From positions 1 through 43,611 of the IMG/VR virus record IMGVR_UViG_3300021062_000028: a stretch of DNA of 43,611 bases; one strand, given 5' to 3'. The notes below the pieces were generated by a model that did not search any database, was not told the origin of the DNA, and saw nothing but the letters and a program-made list of their open reading frames with translations. The stretch comes from a virus. Of the stretch, positions 1 through 7,594 are shown piece by piece. Both the position numbers and the translations under genes were made by a program. Position 1 is the stretch's first letter. Every line of letters begins with the position of its first letter.

Positions 1-596
1 CGCTCAGGCGTGAGTGGGAGGGTCAACCCCGGCAGGAGTTGCCGGACGATGAAGGCGGCAACCCCGGCAGGAAATGCCGCACACGTCGGCAGCATCTGCC
101 GGACTCGGGAGAAGGGGGAGCGGCAGCATCTGCCGGACCGCCCCGGCAGGATTTGCCGGACACCCCGGCAGCTAATGCCGCAACCCCGGCAGCATCTGCC
201 GACGAACCACCAAGAACCACCAAGAACCATCCAGTTGAACCACCATCAGGCGAGACGCGAAATGCACCACGACGAGAGGCCGCCGGAACGAGGCTTGACC
301 CCGCTTGGCTCCCGGATGCCGATGATCGGGCGTACGCCGAGGAGCGCGGCCTCAACCCCGATGTCGTCGGCGAGGAGTTCCGAAACTTCTGGGTCGGCGT
401 TCCCGGCGCCCGCGGCCGCAAGCTCGACTGGAAGGCAACGTTCCGAAACCGCTGCATCCAGCTTGCCGGCACTGCGCGACCAAGATCGGCAAGCCATCAC
501 CCAGGCGGCAACGGAGCGGGCCTCGCGCGAGGCGGTGATGGGATTGCTGGTGCGGCTCAGCGGGTCATGCAACGGCGTGGCCTGGTCGGCGCGTGA
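1..596 (+). CDS. O-like replication initiator, C-terminal part (gene continues from 43368)
   Basis: Codons in this frame begin at base 3 and read without a stop to TGA at 594-596. The same frame leaves the right end of the window from a TTG start at 43368, so the two pieces make one protein of about 279 residues if the molecule is circular. The middle is low-complexity because it is encoded by the iterons. The C-terminal part, nt 285-450, has the pattern LDPAWLPD ... FRNFWVGVPG ... GRKLDWKATFRNRC, typical of the DnaT/O-type DNA-binding tail of phage replication proteins. By family knowledge, such proteins bind origin iterons and recruit helicase loader and helicase. The last 40 or so residues are glycine/alanine-rich and overlap the next gene. 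The start is not in this piece. Confidence 0.85.
   Translation, partial: LRREWEGQPRQELPDDEGGNPGRKCRTRRQHLPDSGEGGAAASAGPPRQDLPDTPAANAATPAASADEPPRTTKNHPVEPPSGETRNAPRREAAGTRLDPAWLPDADDRAYAEERGLNPDVVGEEFRNFWVGVPGARGRKLDWKATFRNRCIQLAGTARPRSASHHPGGNGAGLARGGDGIAGAAQRVMQRRGLVGA
30..201. repeat. Seven palindromic iterons; probable replication origin inside the initiator gene
   Basis: Seven copies of the 15-bp palindrome CGGCA-N5-TGCCG lie at 30-44, 65-79, 87-101, 121-135, 144-158, 166-180 and 187-201. Start-to-start distances are 35, 22, 34, 23, 22 and 21 bp, close to two or three helical turns. Most copies are preceded by CCC and followed by GA. They lie in the coding sequence of the O-like initiator, just as the lambda iterons lie in gene O. 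Binding by the initiator is inference from this arrangement. Confidence 0.85.
205..247. repeat. Tandem 10-bp repeats next to the iterons (possible unwinding element)
   Basis: Directly after the last iteron the unit AACCACCAAG occurs at 205-214 and 215-224, a diverged copy at 225-234 and a partial copy at 238-247. The tract has few G residues on this strand and is poorer in G+C than its surroundings. In lambda-type origins an easily melted, strand-asymmetric tract follows the iterons, so this is a candidate for the unwinding element. The repeats also encode part of the initiator protein, so they could be a protein-level repeat only. Confidence 0.4.
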
Positions 597-1017
597 GGGC
601 TATGGTGCCGACGGCCAGTTCCAGAGCGAGATCGTCGCGGTGAGCGGCCTGCCTGCGGATGTCGATCGGTTGACGGCGATGCGCGACGCCTTGGCGCCCA
701 TCTGCGCGCCGGCAAAGGCGGATCCAAGGCATGAGCGGATGATCGTCAGCGAGTTGGCCCGTACCCTGGCTGTCACTGTCGGGCGCGAGCGCAAGGGCGT
801 TGACGAAGACGTGGCGCTCGACACGATGACTGATGAGCTGGCGCGCTTCCCGGTCGATTGCGTCGTGCGCGCGCTGGGCAGCTGGCGCAGGAACGACAAG
901 TGGCGCCCTTCGTTGGCAGAACTGCTGACCGATATTCGCTGGCGTGCCGCGCCGCGGATGGCGGCCATGGAGTCAGTCGAGAAGGCGCTGCAGCCCGCGC
1001 GCCAGAGCGCGGCGTAG
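538..1017 (+). CDS. Replication-module protein in helicase-loader position
   Basis: About 159 residues from ATG 538 (GTG 535 is adjacent; an in-frame TTG at 463 would add a plausible helical N-terminus). It overlaps the end of the initiator gene in another frame. The protein is mostly helical and charged; the C-terminal stretch with LARFPVDCVV, SWRRNDKWRPSLAEL and APRM resembles proteins that follow O-like genes in many phages. By position it would be the analogue of lambda P, loading the host helicase, but I see no AAA+ Walker motif, so that role is inferred from location only. The start is uncertain because the overlap with the upstream gene varies with the choice. Confidence 0.65.
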   Translation: MGLLVRLSGSCNGVAWSAREGYGADGQFQSEIVAVSGLPADVDRLTAMRDALAPICAPAKADPRHERMIVSELARTLAVTVGRERKGVDEDVALDTMTDELARFPVDCVVRALGSWRRNDKWRPSLAELLTDIRWRAAPRMAAMESVEKALQPARQSAA

Positions 1018-1030
1018 GGAGGATTGAACG

Positions 1031-1207
1031 ATGGGCGAAGTGGCGATGATCTTGATCGTGGTGTTTAACGGCACATTGGCGGGGAGCGTTTCATCAACGC
1101 AGATGGCATCCCAAGCCGTCTGCAAGGCGGCGATTGAGCAGGTGACGAAGGAGGCCAAGGATCGCGGCCATCGCGTGACGGGTGTCTGCGTTCGGGTGCG
1201 CCAATGA
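1031..1207 (+). CDS. Small hypothetical protein with hydrophobic N-terminus
   Basis: 58 residues. A clear GGAGG ribosome site lies about 10 nt before ATG 1031. The N-terminus is hydrophobic (MILIVVF) and could be a short membrane anchor or weak signal; the rest is helical with two cysteines (residues 31 and 53). Its stop overlaps the next ATG (ATGA), suggesting coupled translation. I do not recognise a family. Confidence 0.6.
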   Translation: MGEVAMILIVVFNGTLAGSVSSTQMASQAVCKAAIEQVTKEAKDRGHRVTGVCVRVRQ

Positions 1208-1485
1208 CCGACGATCGGCCCGCAGCCCACCCCGCGCGGCCCGTGACGGAGGCGGCCATGGGGATGACCGCTGAGCAGGAGCAACTCATCTGTGACATTG
1301 AGGATATGTTGGACGATGTATGGTGTCGCTCGTACGACCATCTCAGGGAGGATCAGCTCCGCTACATCTTCCGCACCCTGAGCTATCTGCAAAGCGTCGG
1401 AAATCTGCTGCCATCCCATAGCGGGCGGCAGACGTGGGGAGTTGGCCCTGCTCGCCAAGATCCGACGACTGTGAGGCCGCGATGA
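1204..1485 (+). CDS. Hypothetical accessory protein
   Basis: 93 residues from ATG 1204, overlapping the previous stop by 4 nt and the next start by 4 nt. The central part (residues 19-68) is acidic and helical with two cysteines; the C-terminal 20 residues are unstructured. Position between replication and packaging genes is where lambdoid phages carry nin-region and antiterminator genes, but nothing in the sequence identifies it as such. Confidence 0.55.
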   Translation: MTDDRPAAHPARPVTEAAMGMTAEQEQLICDIEDMLDDVWCRSYDHLREDQLRYIFRTLSYLQSVGNLLPSHSGRQTWGVGPARQDPTTVRPR

Positions 1486-1673
1486 CGCCCACGAAGAGCG
1501 CCATGTCGGCGTATCTGCTGCGACTCGCCGTCTGTATGCGGGCGGCAATTGTCATTGAGGAGAGGAAACCGCAGCCGGAGAATACCAGGCCTGTCGGATT
1601 AATCGGCGTTGGGGATGGAGATGTGGAAATGCTGAGGCAGATCGCCGCCGCGCTCGGCGAGGAGGGGACGTGA
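1482..1673 (+). CDS. Hypothetical small protein
   Basis: 63 residues from ATG 1482, coupled by short overlaps to both neighbours. The N-terminal half (residues 8-27) is amphipathic to hydrophobic with one cysteine; the C-terminal half is acidic. No family recognised. Short length and tight packing match the surrounding accessory genes. Confidence 0.5.
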   Translation: MTPTKSAMSAYLLRLAVCMRAAIVIEERKPQPENTRPVGLIGVGDGDVEMLRQIAAALGEEGT

Positions 1674-1807
1674 TGACGGCGAGAGAGGATGCCGCGCATC
1701 GACGCGCGGTGTGGCGCATCCGCTTGGCGATGGCGCTGCATGTTGTCGGGCTCGCGCTGCTGTTCGGCGGCATGTGCGCGATGGTCATGCTGGCGGACCG
1801 CGCATGA
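1673..1807 (+). CDS. Small single-pass membrane protein
   Basis: 44 residues from ATG 1673. A basic N-terminal stretch (residues 4-17) is followed by one strongly hydrophobic segment (about residues 18-41), consistent with one inner-membrane helix with N-in topology. Start and stop overlap both neighbours, so it fits the operon despite its length. A GGAGGGG ribosome site lies 5-11 nt upstream. Confidence 0.55.
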   Translation: MTAREDAAHRRAVWRIRLAMALHVVGLALLFGGMCAMVMLADRA

Positions 1808-2103
1808 CGACGGCGAGAGACGTGATCGCTGAGGAGCTTTACGCGCTCGGCGTGCCCGACGAGGGACTTGATCCGCCGCTAAAGGCTGCGCAGCAGGTCC
1901 TCGCCGCGCTCGACGCCGCCGGCTGGGTGGTGGTGCCGAGGGGCGCCGAAGCTGAGGCGTTCTGGGATTGGCTCACGCTGAACCGCGGCGATGCCCGCGA
2001 CCAGGAGCGATGGGACATGCTCGGCAAGCTGCGGGATGATCTGGAGCGCGCGTTCCCGCAGCTGGCAGGACGTAGCGCCATGGTCGGCGCGGCGGTGGGG
2101 TGA
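1804..2103 (+). CDS. Hypothetical accessory protein
   Basis: 99 residues from ATG 1804. Helical N-terminal half, then a segment rich in W and charged residues (EAFWDWLTLNRGDARDQERW, residues 50-69). Coupled to the preceding membrane-protein gene by ATGA. Last gene of the small-gene run before the promoter-like region at 2107. Family not recognised. Confidence 0.6.
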   Translation: MTTARDVIAEELYALGVPDEGLDPPLKAAQQVLAALDAAGWVVVPRGAEAEAFWDWLTLNRGDARDQERWDMLGKLRDDLERAFPQLAGRSAMVGAAVG

Positions 2104-2106
2104 GGC

Positions 2107-2135
2107 TGGACTTATGACATAGGTTCACATAAAGT
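2107..2135 (+). promoter_or_regulatory. Putative promoter of the GIY-YIG-type gene
   Basis: TGGACT at 2107-2112 and TAAAGT at 2130-2135 are separated by 17 nt and sit in a locally AT-rich gap. The -10 box ends 8 nt before ATG 2144, so the transcript would begin at or just before the start codon. Each hexamer matches consensus at four of six positions; this is a moderate candidate. Confidence 0.4.
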
Positions 2136-2152
2136 CGCAGTCGATGACTGCG
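2136..2152 (+). promoter_or_regulatory. Inverted repeat enclosing a start codon
   Basis: CGCAGTC-GAT-GACTGCG is a perfect 7-bp inverted repeat with a 3-nt loop; the start codon ATG 2144-2146 straddles the loop and the 3' arm. It could act as an operator at the promoter's +1 or as an RNA hairpin that limits initiation. Confidence 0.45.
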
Positions 2153-2476
2153 GCGACTGTCTACGCCATAGCTTGGGATTCGGAGGGGCCGACGAAGATC
2201 GGTATCGCTAGGTCGCCACTTAATCGCCTCATCAGCCTCCAGACTGCGTGCCCATTTAAGCTCAAGATATTTGCGGCGTATGTCTTTGATTATGAAGGCC
2301 CTTTCGCTACTCAACACAACGCGGTTAGGGTCGAGCGGCGCTGCCACGAGGTCAATTCATCTTCGCGCCTTGAGGGAGAGTGGTTCCGCCTGTCGGTGTC
2401 AGACGCGGTGGCCTCGATCTTGGGGGTGGCTGCGGAACTGGGGATTTCCACGCCTCCAGCGTGGGCCGAGAAATGA
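2144..2476 (+). CDS. GIY-YIG-type (T5orf172/MUG113-like) protein
   Basis: 110 residues. The order VYAIAWDSEGPTKIGIAR ... LISLQTACPF ... ERRCHE ... LEGEWFRLS is the pattern of the T5orf172/MUG113 branch of the GIY-YIG nuclease superfamily: Y in the first strand, KIG, the LQT turn, the H/R-E helix and the GEWF end. These proteins are common phage accessory genes; biochemical roles are mostly unknown. Base composition is visibly lower in G+C than neighbours and it appears to have its own promoter, suggesting later acquisition. A second protein with the same domain is at 38544. Start ATG 2144 is chosen because it follows the promoter-like element; no ribosome site is visible. Confidence 0.65.
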   Translation: MTAATVYAIAWDSEGPTKIGIARSPLNRLISLQTACPFKLKIFAAYVFDYEGPFATQHNAVRVERRCHEVNSSSRLEGEWFRLSVSDAVASILGVAAELGISTPPAWAEK

Positions 2477-2480
2477 CCTG

Positions 2481-2509
2481 TTGTCATAAGTGAATTTTAG
2501 GAATAGATT
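2481..2509 (+). promoter_or_regulatory. Putative promoter upstream of the packaging genes
   Basis: TTGTCA (2481-2486) and TAGATT (2504-2509) with 17-nt spacing lie in the only AT-rich stretch before the terminase genes. A short inverted repeat, TTCCG-N7-CGGAA (2522-2538), lies between it and ATG 2540 and could be an operator or hairpin. Late transcription may instead come from an upstream antiterminated promoter. Confidence 0.35.
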
Positions 2510-2539
2510 GGACGCCATTCGTTCCGCATTAGACGGAAT

Positions 2540-2857
2540 ATGGCGAACAAGAACCCGTCCCCCTCGACGCGGTTTCGCCCCGGTAACCCTGGGGGCCGAG
2601 GATCGCGAGAAGCCCGCGAGCGCATCAGCACCGCGTTCCTGCGCGCGCTCGCCGACGACTTCGAGGCCAATGGTGTCGACGCCATCGTTCGCCTGCGCAA
2701 GGAGGACGTTGCCAGCTACGTCAAGGTCGCCGCAGCGCTACAGCCGAAGGAAGTCCAGCACCGCCACATGCTTGAGGGCGTCGAGGACGCCGAGCTTGCG
2801 GGCGTCATTGACGAGCTGAAAGCGGTTGTCGCCGCTCGCGCCGGAGCGGTGCATTGA
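2540..2857 (+). CDS. Probable small terminase subunit (DUF5681-type N-terminus)
   Basis: 105 residues. The N-terminus (NPSPSTRFRPGNPGGRGSRE) has the TRF-PG-PGGRG pattern of DUF5681 proteins found directly before large terminase genes. The rest is helical, as expected for a DNA-recognition small subunit that forms a ring and selects the packaging site. Its stop overlaps the TTG start of the large subunit. Assignment as terminase small subunit rests on this context plus the N-terminal motif. Any packaging-initiation site would be expected in or near this gene but I cannot see a distinct one. Confidence 0.7.
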   Translation: MANKNPSPSTRFRPGNPGGRGSREARERISTAFLRALADDFEANGVDAIVRLRKEDVASYVKVAAALQPKEVQHRHMLEGVEDAELAGVIDELKAVVAARAGAVH

Positions 2858-4281
2858 GCGCGCTGGCGGTTCTCGACCGTGCCGGCGTCGATCCCACTGC
2901 CCTGTTGAAGGCCCTTGAGGGCGAGCAAGCCCGTCGCCGCGCCGAGAACCGCCTCCGCGACTACCGACCCTACGCCAAGCAACGCGCGTTCCACGCCGCC
3001 AGCGGCCCGTACCGCGAGCGCCTGCTGATGGCGGGTAACCAGCTCGGCAAGACGCTGGCCGGCGGCTTCGAGTCCGCCATGCACCTGACCGGCCGCTACC
3101 CCGACTGGTGGGAGGGCCGGCGCTTCGACACGCCCGTTCGCATGTGGGCATCGGGCGTGACCCGCGAGGGCGTGCGCGACGGCGCGCAGCGCGTGTTGCT
3201 CGGCAGGCCGGGCGAGCTGGGCACCGGCACGATTCCCAAGGCCGCGATCATCGGCACGCCGCTCAGCGCGCAGGGCGTGCCCGATGGCATCGCGTCGGCC
3301 AAGATCGAGCACGTCAGCGGCGGCGTCTCGCATCTGGCCTTCAAGAGCTACGACCAGGGCCGCGAGAAGTGGCAAGCCGAGACGCTGGAAATCGTCTGGT
3401 TTGACGAGGAGCCGCCCGAGGACATCTACACCGAGGGCCTGACGCGCACCAACGCGGCGCAGGGCGGCATGGTCTACATGACCTTCACGCCGCTGCTCGG
3501 CATGTCGCGCGTGGTCAAGCGGTTCCTGAGCGAACCGTCGCCGGATCGCAGCGTGACCACGATGACGATCGAGGACGCCGAGCACTACACACCCGAGCAG
3601 CGCCAGCGGATCATCGACAGCTATCCACCGCATGAGCGCGAGGCGCGGACCAAGGGCGTGCCGATGCTGGGCGGCGGCCTGGTCTACCCCGTGCCCGAGT
3701 CGCTGATCGCCATCGACCCGATCATCATCCCCAAGGTGTGGAAGCGCATCGTCGGTCTGGACATCGGCTGGGACCATCCGACCGCCGCGGTGTGGCTCGC
3801 GTGGGACGCCGACACTGACACGGTGTACGTGACCGATTGCTACCGCGTCCGTCAGGGCACGGTGAGCACGCACGCCAGCGCTATCAGGGCGCGCGGCCTA
3901 GAGATCCCGGTCGCGTGGCCGCACGACGGCTTGCAGCACGACAAGGGCAGCGGCGACCAGATCGCCGCGCTGTACCGCAAGGAAGGCGTCGCGATGCTGC
4001 CCGAGCGCGCGACCTTCGGCGACGGCACCAACGGCGTCGAGGCCGGCGTGATGGACATCCTCGGCCGCATGGAAACCGGCCGCTTCAAGGTGTTCCGCCA
4101 CCTCAACGACTGGTGGGAGGAGTTCAGGCTCTACCACCGTGACGAAGGCAAGATCGTCAAGGAAGGCGACGACCTGATGAGCGCCACGCGCTACGGCGTG
4201 ATGATGCTGCGGCATGCCAAGAGCGGCGAGACGCACGCCGCGCGCAAGCCCCGCCCCGGCGGCGGCTGGATGGCGGCGTGA
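2854..4281 (+). CDS. terL: Large terminase subunit (packaging ATPase/nuclease)
   Basis: 475 residues from TTG 2854, which overlaps the previous stop; no better start is seen before the conserved part. The ATPase domain shows a Walker A-like AGNQLGKT at residues 60-67 and a Walker B with acidic pair VWFDEE at about 181-186. The C-terminal RNase H-like nuclease begins with GLDIGWDHP, the first acidic residue at D303; further acidic residues occur near ATFGDGTNG and EGDDLMSATRYG. The protein would dock on the portal, drive DNA into the prohead and cut headful lengths. Length is normal for the family. Confidence 0.92.
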   Translation: MSALAVLDRAGVDPTALLKALEGEQARRRAENRLRDYRPYAKQRAFHAASGPYRERLLMAGNQLGKTLAGGFESAMHLTGRYPDWWEGRRFDTPVRMWASGVTREGVRDGAQRVLLGRPGELGTGTIPKAAIIGTPLSAQGVPDGIASAKIEHVSGGVSHLAFKSYDQGREKWQAETLEIVWFDEEPPEDIYTEGLTRTNAAQGGMVYMTFTPLLGMSRVVKRFLSEPSPDRSVTTMTIEDAEHYTPEQRQRIIDSYPPHEREARTKGVPMLGGGLVYPVPESLIAIDPIIIPKVWKRIVGLDIGWDHPTAAVWLAWDADTDTVYVTDCYRVRQGTVSTHASAIRARGLEIPVAWPHDGLQHDKGSGDQIAALYRKEGVAMLPERATFGDGTNGVEAGVMDILGRMETGRFKVFRHLNDWWEEFRLYHRDEGKIVKEGDDLMSATRYGVMMLRHAKSGETHAARKPRPGGGWMAA

Positions 4282-4496
4282 TGAAGCTCCCCAAGCGCTA
4301 CCACTCCCCGAAAGCCGGCCAATGGGTGCAGCCCATTCAGAAGGGCTATCGGATGCAGTGTTGCGACTGCGGCCTCGTGCATCGCATGGAGTTCCGCGTG
4401 GCTGGCAATGCCAGCGGCTACCGGCAGTGGGTGCAGTTCCGCGTTTGGCGTGACGAGCGCGAGACCAGGCGCAGGCGCAAGGCGAGGGGCGCCTAA
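4281..4496 (+). CDS. Small conserved protein between terminase and portal
   Basis: 71 residues from ATG 4281, in a TGATG overlap with the terminase stop (GTG 4278 is an alternative). It carries QCCDCGLVHRMEFRV at residues 27-41, with three cysteines and a histidine that might bind metal, and a basic tail. I have the impression that similar short proteins occur next to terminase genes in other GC-rich phages. Role unknown; a packaging accessory is possible from position only. Confidence 0.65.
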   Translation: MKLPKRYHSPKAGQWVQPIQKGYRMQCCDCGLVHRMEFRVAGNASGYRQWVQFRVWRDERETRRRRKARGA

Positions 4497-6721
4497 TGGC
4501 CCGCCGCCCCCGCGCCGAAGTCACGCCGCCCGCCACGCCCCGCCAGCCGCGCCGCTACCGCGCGCAGGCAACCGACGCCATCGACCAGAACGCTTCGCGC
4601 GCCGTCGTGCCGTACCAGGCGAAGGACGAGGAGGGCGGCAAGGACGATCCGCACGCGCGCGCCATGCGCGAGTTCGAGGAGGTCTGGAGCGCCGAGGAGA
4701 GCAACCGCGACGCGGCGGTCGAGGACCAGCAGTTCTACCTTGGGCACGAAAGCGGCGGCGACCAGTGGACGGCGCAGGCGCGCAAGGAGCGCGTCGATGC
4801 CGGCCGGCCGTGCCTGGAACTCAACGCGCTGCCGGCCACGGTGCGCCAGCTCACCGGCGACATTCGCCGCGACACGCCGGAGATCAAGGTTCTGCAAGCC
4901 GGCGGTGCGGCCACGAAGGAGATCGCCGAGATCAGGGGCGGCATCATCCGCCACATCCAGTCCGTCAGCGACGCCAAGGCGGCGTACGTCTCGGGCGCCG
5001 AGGGCGCGGCCATCTGCGGACAAGGCGGCTGGCGCGTCGTGGTGCAGTACAGCAACGACGACGGCTTTGAGCAGGACATCCGCATTCAGCGCATCGCCGA
5101 TCCGCTGGCGATCATGATGGATCCGTACTGCCGCGAGGCCGACCGCAGCGACGCGCGGTACTGCTTCGTGGTCGAGGACGTGCCCATTGCCGAGTTCAAG
5201 CGCCGCTATCCCGACGCCAGCGCCGCGCCGCTCGACAAGCCGCTGTCCTCACCGATCGGCGGCTGGGTGACGGGCGACACGATCCGCATCGCGGAGTACT
5301 GGTGCCGCAAGCCGGTGAAGAAGACGCTGGCGCTGCTGGAAGACGGCAGCGTGTGGGACATGGCGAAGGGCACGCCACCGCAGGCGATCAAGCGCAAGCG
5401 CGAGGTCGATAGCCACGAAGTCGTCATGTACGAGATCAGCGGGCACGAGATTCTGAGCGGCCCGCATGCCTGGGCCGGCAAGTACATCCCGATCGCGTTC
5501 GTGGCCGGCGACGAGGTGACGGTCAGTGGCGTGACGTACCGGCAGGGCATGGTGCGCGCCGCCAAGGACGCGCAGCGCATGTACAACTACACGCGCTCCG
5601 CCGCCGCCGAGGCCATCGCGTTGCAGCCCAAGGCGCCGTGGCTGGTCACGCCGGGCATGATCGCGGGCTACGAAGACGTGTGGGACGCGGTGGGCCGCGA
5701 GAACCTGCCGTGGCTGCCGTACATCCCGGACCCGAACGCGCCCGAGCTGATGCCCAAGCGCATGGAGCCGGCGCTTGCACAGCAGGGCTTCGACACGCAG
5801 GCCGCCATCGCCGCGGAGGACATCAAGCGCGTCACCGGCATCTACGACGCGAGCCTGGGCGCCAAGAGCAACGAGACTTCGGGCGTGGCGATCAACGCGC
5901 GGCAGCGCGAGGGCGACACGACCACGTACCTCTACGTCGATAACCTCGCGCGTGCGATCCGGCTGACGGGGAAGATCCTCAACGATCTGATCCCGAAAAT
6001 CTACGACAGCGAGCGCATCGTCCGCACGCTGGGCGAGGACGGCACCGAGGCACTGACCAAGATCAACGCCGCGACCGATGACGACGACGCGCCGATGGTC
6101 AACGGCAAGCTGTTCAACGACCTGAGCGCGGGCGAATACGACGTGGTGGTGACCACCGGCCCGAGCTTCGCGACCCGTCGCGCCGAGGCTGCGGCCCACA
6201 TGATCGAGCTGGTGAAGGCCGCGCCGCAGGTGATGGCGGTGGGCGGCGATCTGCTGGTCAAGAACCTGGACTTCCCGGGTGCGGACGAGATCGCCGAGCG
6301 CCTCAAGCGCGCGCTGCCGCCGGGCCTTGCGGGCGATGACGGCGCGCCGCCGCCGCAGCTTGGGCCGGACGGCCAGCCCGTGCCGCCGCCCGAGCAGCCC
6401 GCGCCCGAGCCGATCAATCCGAAGGACATCGCCGACGCCGAACTGGCCATGGCGAAGGCCGAGGGCCAGAAAATCGAGAACGCCAAGGCCAAGATCGAGC
6501 TGGGCGTGATGATCGACCAGATGGAGGCGGCCGGCCTGCAACCCGCCGCTGGCCCCGAGATGGCGCCCGAGCCTGAGCCTGCGCCCGAACCCGAACCCGA
6601 GATGCTGCCGCCGCCGCCCGCGCAGGACGACGACGGCATGCCGCCGATGATCGAAATCGGCGCGATCGACCCTGCGCAGCTCACCAGCGTACCCGGCACC
6701 GGGCCGGCACCCCCGGGCTAA
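4496..6721 (+). CDS. Portal protein (P22-type)
   Basis: 741 residues, close to P22 portal (725). Start ATG 4496 overlaps the preceding stop (TAATG). After a basic N-terminus, the core has features of P22-like portals: EDQQFYLGHESGGDQW near residues 79-94, the segment with DPLAIMMDPYCREADRSDARY, and GAKSNETSGVAINARQREGD around residues 457-476. The C-terminus, from about residue 600, is proline- and glutamate-rich with a helical patch, as in the barrel/tail extension of this family. It forms the dodecameric ring at one capsid vertex through which DNA enters and leaves. Confidence 0.9.
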   Translation: MARRPRAEVTPPATPRQPRRYRAQATDAIDQNASRAVVPYQAKDEEGGKDDPHARAMREFEEVWSAEESNRDAAVEDQQFYLGHESGGDQWTAQARKERVDAGRPCLELNALPATVRQLTGDIRRDTPEIKVLQAGGAATKEIAEIRGGIIRHIQSVSDAKAAYVSGAEGAAICGQGGWRVVVQYSNDDGFEQDIRIQRIADPLAIMMDPYCREADRSDARYCFVVEDVPIAEFKRRYPDASAAPLDKPLSSPIGGWVTGDTIRIAEYWCRKPVKKTLALLEDGSVWDMAKGTPPQAIKRKREVDSHEVVMYEISGHEILSGPHAWAGKYIPIAFVAGDEVTVSGVTYRQGMVRAAKDAQRMYNYTRSAAAEAIALQPKAPWLVTPGMIAGYEDVWDAVGRENLPWLPYIPDPNAPELMPKRMEPALAQQGFDTQAAIAAEDIKRVTGIYDASLGAKSNETSGVAINARQREGDTTTYLYVDNLARAIRLTGKILNDLIPKIYDSERIVRTLGEDGTEALTKINAATDDDDAPMVNGKLFNDLSAGEYDVVVTTGPSFATRRAEAAAHMIELVKAAPQVMAVGGDLLVKNLDFPGADEIAERLKRALPPGLAGDDGAPPPQLGPDGQPVPPPEQPAPEPINPKDIADAELAMAKAEGQKIENAKAKIELGVMIDQMEAAGLQPAAGPEMAPEPEPAPEPEPEMLPPPPAQDDDGMPPMIEIGAIDPAQLTSVPGTGPAPPG

Positions 6722-6743
6722 TCCGCTCCGAAAGGAACGCACC

Positions 6744-7577
6744 GTGTCTGAAGAGACCCCCTCCAACAACACGCCGGACAATGCGCCGGCCCCCACCGGC
6801 TCGCAGCCCGGCAATGCTGCGCCCCCGGCCGACACTGGCGTTCCGGCCACGCCACCCGCTGCTGATGCCAGCGCGGAGACCGACCAGCAGGGCGAAGGCG
6901 AGGGCGATCAGCCCAAGCCCAAGCACCGCGGCGGCTTCCAGAAGCGCATCGGAGAACTGACGGCGAAGAACCGTGAGTTGGAGCGACGGCTTGCCGAGGT
7001 CAGCGCCCCCAAGGGTGCGGGCCAGGGCGACGCCGACGCGCCCAAGCGCGAGAACTTCGCCAGCTACGAGGACTACATCGAGGCTCGGGCGGCACACACC
7101 GCCAAGCAGACCTTCGCCGACTTGGAGCGCGCACGCGCCGAGAAGGCGGTTGCCGATGCCCGCGATGAACGCCTCTCGACCTTTGGCGCGGAGATGAGCA
7201 GCGACGCCGCCGCCGACCCGACCTTTCAGAAGGCGTGGGCGACGGTGACGGCGCAGGGCTTCCCGGTATCGGAAGCCATGTTCGAGTTCGTGTCGGAGTC
7301 CGACGATCCCCATTCGGTGATCGAGTGGCTGGCAGAGAACCGCGCCGAGGCCGCCAAGCTCTATCACGCCTCTCCCGCTCAGGTCGCACGAGCGCTGGCG
7401 CGCGTCGAGGCCAAGCAGGCCGCGGCCCCGCCGGCACGAACCCCACAAGCGCCCCCGCCGCCGCCGACCCTCAACGGGCGGTCAACCCCTCGCGTCGATC
7501 TGGTGAAGCTCGCCGGCAACAAGAATGCCGGCGACTACATCGCCAAGCGCCGTGCGGAGATGGCGAAGGCGTCCTGA
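6744..7577 (+). CDS. Scaffolding protein
   Basis: 277 residues from GTG 6744, with AAAGGAA about 8 nt upstream. The first 60 residues are low-complexity (P, A, T, N), followed by a coiled-coil segment (about 68-90), an acidic helical middle and a C-terminal proline run with a short basic helix. This acidic, helical, disordered-N-terminus layout and the position between portal and coat are those of phage scaffolds, whose basic C-terminal helix contacts coat protein. Little sequence identity is needed for this call; context is the main support. Confidence 0.8.
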   Translation: MSEETPSNNTPDNAPAPTGSQPGNAAPPADTGVPATPPAADASAETDQQGEGEGDQPKPKHRGGFQKRIGELTAKNRELERRLAEVSAPKGAGQGDADAPKRENFASYEDYIEARAAHTAKQTFADLERARAEKAVADARDERLSTFGAEMSSDAAADPTFQKAWATVTAQGFPVSEAMFEFVSESDDPHSVIEWLAENRAEAAKLYHASPAQVARALARVEAKQAAAPPARTPQAPPPPPTLNGRSTPRVDLVKLAGNKNAGDYIAKRRAEMAKAS

Positions 7578-7594
7578 CAAGGACTTAACGGCCA

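Noticed and set aside
30-201. Repeat array read as CRISPR
   Set aside because: 15-bp palindromes at 21-35 bp spacing leave no unique spacers of normal length and lie in a coding frame; iterons fit better.
5249-6850. 533-residue minus-strand frame opposite the portal gene
   Set aside because: Arg/His/Gly/Leu-rich mirror of a GC-rich gene; no family features, and the plus strand encodes a clear portal.
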